This document shows positions 58,301-64,000 of a DNA stretch of 64,000 nucleotides, in pieces. This DNA is from Nematostella vectensis. Taxonomy: Eukaryota > Cnidaria > Anthozoa > Actiniaria > Edwardsiidae. The position numbers and the translations under genes were made by a program. The notes beneath the pieces are model-generated. The model worked only from the letters and a program-made list of their open reading frames with translations. It was not told where the DNA came from and made no database searches. Within the stretch, counting starts at the first letter, position 1. Every line of letters begins with the position of its first letter. The DNA lies in assembly GCF_932526225.1 (NCBI RefSeq), contig NC_064034.1, positions 10,045,387 through 10,109,386 on the forward strand, in the 5' to 3' direction.

Positions 58301-58912
58301 TTAAACATTTTTAACCCAGACAATATTAGTTTGTGCTTTGGATCTAGAAGAATCCATGATTTGATATGGTGTTATAGTTATAATTATGTTCGGGAAGGAA
58401 GTGTTTTTAACCATTCGACTCCTGGCGGCGCTTGTCTTTTTATTTCATACTGTTTGCAACAATTATTCGAAGCTAGCTGAGTTCTATGCTTTATTGCACA
58501 TTATGCATAAAAATCCCAATAACACACGTCCTTATGGGTTTTCCTCGCGGCGTTTTTCGCGCTTAGTCCATCGGTTTAATTGAGACTTCAAAGAGCACGC
58601 TGCACCGGTGTTGTTTGGCGTGGGAGGTTAAGTTTTGCATCTGGAGTCTGAAGGTTTCGCTTAGTTACTCGAGCTGGGTGTCTGCTCGAGTAATGTTAGA
58701 CTTTCTGTGATGCTAACCGAGATGGTCAGCACGCAAGTCGCTTTAGACGTGACAGCAGCGTGAACGGTGGAAGCTTAGTTTATTTTTAGGCCCTCAATCG
58801 CTGAACAAGACCCATTTTAGGTTTTGGTTCATTTCGAGGCACAACGACTTACCTTCTAAAGTTTTATTTTCAAACCATTAAACATTCATTTGTCATTTAT
58901 CCCCCATTTCAG
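55364..58912. other. Intergenic and 5' region of the next gene
   Basis: AT-rich. A likely 5' exon ends at 56556 (ATGTGGGAGCAG|GTATGT). If it joins the exon at 58913 it makes a 15-codon upstream ORF ending at 58948. The ORF at 56255-56503 overlaps this putative 5' exon but has no similarity I recognise. Nothing else supported. Confidence 0.4.
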
Positions 58913-58966
58913 AGCGTGACCCATTCTCACGCCATCCGTGTAGCGTGAAACTACAAGCCAGGCGTC

Positions 58967-61900
58967 ATGACGCAGAGAGATGCCCTGGAGTCTGTGGTAC
59001 CTATGGTGAACCGCTGGCTTGAAGGGGTGCATTCTGCTATGAAACATGGGACATTTTATGGAGCCAATGAATATGAGGTCAGTACCAAACATATAATGAA
59101 GTGTGTCTATTGAGATGACGGAATTGTCGGAATCCAGTTTCCCCAGCCACTTCTGCTTCCCGTTTTTCCGTCGGTCCCCAAATACCGTTCCATTAATTCC
59201 GTTTTCCCGGACTATAACTCCTTTATCCCTAGTTTGCGTGTTTTGTTCACAAATATTTCAACAGCAACCTACTTTATTTTCCAAATAGTGCCTTCTTAAG
59301 TTTTTTTTTTTATAATATCAGGATTCTAAACAAGGTCTGTAGGTAATCTCGGGCTAACCTCTTTCCAAGGCGTCTTTGGGCTGCGCAGCCACCTTTTTAT
59401 GACGTCACAGTTTGATTTCTCGCTCGTGGGTCAGCGGACAGTGCTGAATAATGTATGCGCATGCGCGGGCTCTGGCAAAAACAATCGTAGTGTTGAACCG
59501 TTCGAGTAAAGGTACGAAAGGCTGACTTCAGTCGCTGTTTTTACTAACTGTACTATAATCATAATCGGGTCCTTGTTTAAGGCCTGATTACCAGGCCCGT
59601 AGCCAGGGGGTGGTTTAGGGGGTTCGGACGAAGGTCCGCTTAGAACAAACATAGCTATATAACGTTTGGCTGAGATATACAGTGCACATCAATATAATTA
59701 TCTTTATTATTATCGCTATATGTTAAAAAGCTCCCTATTAATAACATTTAAAATACGAGATTGGTTACCTAATGTAATAAAGCGAGGAGAGGGGTATACC
59801 GGAAATTTGGTCCACTGAAATGGAAAAACGAACCACCCCGCTCAAAATCCTGGCTACGGGCCTGATTACACAACATGTTTTGAAATGTTTCGAGAGTCGA
59901 AAACATCCTATCATTAGGGGTTTAAAAAACAATTAAACAACAACAACAAAAAACGCAGTAAAATCGTTATCGCAGTAAAATCGTTAAATCCAACATCGCG
60001 GCCGGAAAAAAAGTGTGAATCGTGAGAATGCAAGAAACATTTTGCGCTAAAGTTAGAAACATTTTATTCAGTTCGGGACGAATTTACAGCAAAAATTTGC
60101 GTCACTTCCGGCTGTTGAGGATTTACCTGACAGACGGTGCTGCTTGCATAGGCCTGTGATGCACAGATGCAAGGAATTGACGTATGAGAATATCATTTGC
60201 TGCACGCATTGTTTCACGGAGCCATGATTCTATCCCCTACGGTGATATTGGAGGCTGGACACAAACTAACTAAACAATCGACTCTCTTTCATATCATAGT
60301 AGTTAGCGAATCAAGCGGGAATAGGTAGCAAGAAAACAAGACACAATTTTCCCTTGTAGAAAGTGTCATCTTTCCTACTATTCTCCTTTCTCCTTTTTTT
60401 TTTGCTTCTAATGTAAGTTTTTGATGTAGCTAATAAAAGTTTCTGATACGTATAATATCTAATATAAGTTTCTGATAAATCCTGTAAAAAACAAATAACT
60501 CAAATATTGAAAAAAAGCATAGCTTATTCAGCGTAAGCTATTGTCTAGCCTTGATTCTTATTATAGCATCTCTTAAAGTGTCTAAGCCGATTGACCGTCT
60601 TTATAACTCATCACAGGAAAACTAAAAATATCTGTCGCCATCAAACGCACACACAATTGGATTCAACACGAATAATGTTGTCACTAATGTAATTAAGAGC
60701 GCAAAGCTATCAATCTTTACGCGCAAAATACTGGCGTAGGCGTAACGATAGTGCCGAGCTCGGGTTATCAGTAGGGAGAAAGAGAAAAGGTACGTAAACA
60801 AGCGGCCGAGATCACATGACCGGCCTGTGTGGGTATGATTGGATAGCTGGTACGCATTTCGTCTTGAGATCTCATTCTTGTTTCTTCCTCATAGATCCAT
60901 CTCTATACTAGCACAGTTAAATAGGACGCGATAAGTAAATCGTAAACTAAAGGGATCCAAGCGCTGATATTTGTTCGCGCTGTCGACATGTTTAGGTCAA
61001 AGAAAACCATTTATCGAGAATTTTACAATTTACAGGAATGTATCCAGGCAGATGATAACGAAGACGAATCAAGCGCAAACCTGCCCCCAGGTAGCGCCAT
61101 CTACAATGAACTCATTCATGAACAATCGAGGATCCCAAAAATACATCATAAGTTGCAAAGACACAAAGATATCAACTGTAATTTCGAGGTACCATCAGAG
61201 TATCCTGGACTACATGGCGACCCTACGGCTTCCAAGTCCTTGTCAACAGACGATATCCCATTATGCTTCGATAGCAGTGAACGGCAGAACTATTTACTTG
61301 CTCGAAACACCGTCAGAGAGTCATTCGACTCGACCGCCGTTCAGCGGCCGTTCTCGCCGGCATCGACAGTTGAACAGCTCTCTCTAGGAGGCGACGAAGT
61401 ACTAGATCTACACCCGCAATTTCGTAAATTGAATTTGATGAGAAGAGCGTCGGATGGAATGATAAACCCTCAAATGGTCAAGCGGCTGAATAGTCAATGG
61501 GAGACGTCGCGTTCTATCAGTGATGTACGTTGTCCTAGCCGCGATTCCAGCGCTCACTCTAGTCGCCCTTCCACCCCTAGAGTCTCGGGGTCAAGTGGAG
61601 GCGGCAGAGTCAAATTGCCCTCGCTTTGTCAGCAAGTCAGTCCTCGGTCCAGGGATAGCAGCAGATACGGAGACCATGTACCGGCCATCGTGAGGTCTGA
61701 TGACGAAGAATGCAGTGTGTCAAGTTCGTGTTCCAGTAACAGGTCAGAGCCACATGGCGAACGCATCAGAAGTCTGCACCCTGCGCAACCTCAGGTAAGG
61801 CTTTTATTTTTCCTTGAACTGAACTGAAGAATTGAACTAAAATGACCTGGAGAACTGAACATACCAGAGCACTCCACCCAATCTTATTCACTCCATCCAG

Positions 61901-63697
61901 AAAGCGACATTAAGTAAACCATTCGCATCCGACCCCTCATGACCATTCCACTCCTAGCCCTTCCATCACACAGTGGGCCCTTTGCATCCGACCTCGAAAA
62001 CATGACCACCTCAAACGACGATCTTTACTCTCTACCTCCGTCAAATGGTATATCCCCGATACTGCGAACCCTCTATTCCCTTTACCCATTCCCGTGCTCT
62101 CGGTCTGCATCATCACTCCCGCACACGGTATCCGTCAGTCTCCTTTGTTAAAAGGTAAACAAGCACACAAAAAATTGGTACTTTGCGTTGTGTCGTTTTA
62201 CCTAATATGCACCTTGAGGGTGTGAACATAGCTTGCCACCCTTTGCAGCCACTTTTATTAGAAATGCTATTTTATTTAATATTTAGTCCTCCATTTAGCC
62301 ATTTCAATGTCTTTGCGGCTACACTAAACGCGAGATTGGAAGCACTTAGGAAAACATGAATAAAATAATACATATTCTTAAATTTGCATTAAAATGCTTC
62401 CCTAGGGCTAGCCAGAGGGTGAAAGATAATTAACTATATCGGATATCAAATAAATGCATCCGTTTGAAAATTGTTTTCATTTTATTTCGTGACATGAATC
62501 TGAAGGTTAATTATTTAATTTGCTTTTTGTTTTGAAAACAACAATACCGAGGTTTCGCATCATTCAGGTTGCTTTGATAAAATCGTTGAAAAGCATGTAA
62601 AACGCAATTTAGCTGGGCAAAGGCTAAAGTACTCTAAAATGTCAAGTGTCTTTACCCTAATCTAAGTGCTATTTACATTTATTTATATTCTCATTAAAAT
62701 CTATATTGCCATATCCCAAAAACAATTTCAGACATTGCACTGGTCGCAATTGCTTTTCAAAATGAGGCATACAACTACACCTTAACCTCGTTCTATGGTC
62801 TCTTGGGTAATTTTCTATGGCGTCTAGTTGCTATATTAAAAAAATTACCCAAAAGACCCCAAAGACAAGGTTGACCAGATTCGTTTATTTTGGAAACCAA
62901 AGTGTGCCATTTCCCGCTTTTTTTAGGACGCACCAGTCCTTGCGCAACGGAACGTACAACACCTGAGACTACAACGCCGTGGCTCCCTTCCCGCTGTCAT
63001 GTCAGCCATGAGGCATCGCGGGCTCCCTAAAGTCCTGGAGGAAAGCCCTGCGCAGGCGCTCAAATGCCAAGAGGAGCCGGCACTCGTGGTACGACCGAAT
63101 CTCAAGATCCCGAGGCATCGAATGCGCTCCAGGAGTCTTGACGGGCAGCTAGGAACGCCTGCCCAGTTTGCACAATACAAGGTTCGAGGGAATTAATCAT
63201 TGTAGGACGTATCTAGAGAAAATGTAAGGATGGTGTACAGAGTGGTATCTCACTAACTTCTCAGGGCGATTGTCAAAATGGCATACTAAGCCACGGAAAC
63301 CATTCCTGCACATATCTCCTATTACCGGGGTGCCCGGGGTGCCAAGTGCGTGGTATTTCGTCACTCCATCTGGGTCCATCGGTTTTCATCCATAAACCGC
63401 AAAATCAACCACTTTCTTAATTAACTACCGGCCGGGGTCGAATTGATAGGGTGGGGTCCGGACCCCCCCTCCCCCTCTCTGACGATAACTTGTAAGATTA
63501 GCATCTGTAATTACGAGAGGTTAGAGGTGGGGTAAGGTGTCTAAACGTACAACTAGACAGCGAAAATCTGCGGCACCACGCACTCCAAGCTCACCCTGAT
63601 TTTGCACCTAAGAAAAATGTATCTGGCACCTGATCTAACTACTTTTTTAATATTTCAGATACGCAAGCTAATGGAGATGAAAAAAGAAAAAGAGTGA
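58967..63697 (+). CDS. Unrecognised Ser/Arg-rich protein with two alternative N-termini
   Basis: Form A joins 58967-59077, 61036-61794, 62927-63181 and 63659-63697 (387 aa), starting MTQRDALESVVPMVNRWLEG. Form B starts at ATG 60988 inside the same large exon (MFRSKKTIYREFYNLQ) and shares the rest (366 aa). The switch works because TTTACAG at 61029-61035 is a phase-0 acceptor within form B's exon. Shared part: acidic QADDNEDESS, LMRRASDGM, a Ser-rich region (DSSAHSSRPSTPR), LRLQRRGSLPAVMSAMRHRG, RSRSLDGQLG and a basic coiled tail ending IRKLMEMKKEKE. RRAS and RRGS are consensus PKA sites. All junctions are canonical. No family recognised; the composition suggests a regulated scaffold or signalling adaptor, which is inference. 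Confidence 0.7.
59592..59864. mobile_element. MITE, CCCGTAGCCAGG family (best copy)
   Basis: CAGGCCCGTAGCCAGG at 59592-59607 is the exact inverted complement of 59849-59864. ATTAC flanks both sides (59587-59591, 59865-59869), a probable 5-bp target duplication. The 273-bp interior is non-coding. It sits in the first intron of the Ser/Arg-rich gene (form A). Confidence 0.85.
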
Positions 63698-64000
63698 CAC
63701 ATGAAAGTCACACCATGCCATGAACAACGTATCGAAATTCTTCAAAATAACAGTGGGCTGACGACGCGATAAGCTAACGCAAATACAACAACAAAAATAG
63801 TCTAGCCATAATGCCTTGCTTTCCCTGAATTTTCTCTATGTGGGGGTTTTTGAAAGATTAACAATAATCTAGACAGGCAAGGGTTAGGATATTCAATAAT
63901 TAGTATAAATCGACGTCTGTAGACAGTGTCACACGTACGCTTATTCTCTCGCAACTTGTTGTATAAAAAAAGCAAGGTGCATGCGCGTTTTGCACGTGTG
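63698..64000. other. 3' flank of the Ser/Arg-rich gene
   Basis: Downstream of the TGA at 63695. No AATAAA seen before the window ends; the 3' UTR probably continues to or past the edge. Confidence 0.4.

Overview
The window looks like nuclear DNA of an early-branching animal, most probably an anthozoan cnidarian of the Nematostella type. This is inferred from AT-rich sequence, compact intron-rich genes whose exon phases match vertebrate orthologues, many short terminal-inverted-repeat (TIR) elements, a tRNA-derived SINE, and protein families found only in animals. No bacterial, viral or organellar genes were seen. Coding exons were rebuilt by hand from GT/AG sites, reading phase and protein similarity, so single exon ends may be off by a few bases.

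Layout. (1) 699-1838, minus: a small protein with a DPY30/RIIa-like dimerisation motif. (2) 3553-5960, minus: a cationic amino acid transporter of the SLC7 family; its last membrane helix lies in a separate downstream exon. (3) 7690-11067, plus: SARAF, the regulator of store-operated calcium entry, nine coding exons. (4) 13444-24964, minus: a full LDL-receptor-family gene of 17 coding exons (signal peptide, eight LDLa modules, EGF pair, YWTD propeller, two further EGF modules, membrane helix, NPVY tail). One intron holds a candidate nested minus-strand gene, and its last intron holds a 421-bp tandem duplication. (5) 28119-29997: nested transposon debris around a frame-broken cysteine-rich ORF. 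(6) 30278-39575, minus: a thimet oligopeptidase/neurolysin-like M3 peptidase, 25 coding exons. A tandem array rich in TGACGTCA and CACGTG palindromes lies just beyond its start. (7) 40650-44320: transposon-rich spacer with one possible secreted-peptide ORF. (8) 45189-53213, plus: a roughly 1444-residue very acidic protein dominated by about 100 heptad repeats, ending in three short V-x-x-x-x-x-x-F-E motifs in three consecutive exons. (9) 58967-63697, plus: an unrecognised Ser/Arg-rich protein with two apparent alternative N-termini.

The genes do not form a pathway; they are ordinary neighbouring eukaryotic loci. The best candidates for something undescribed are the heptad-repeat protein with its higher-order repeat and C-terminal motifs, the nested intronic gene with paired E2F-like sites, the SREBP/TFE-type E-box next to a CCAAT box upstream of the LDL receptor, the CRE/E-box satellite beside the peptidase gene, and several TIR families with readable target-site duplications.
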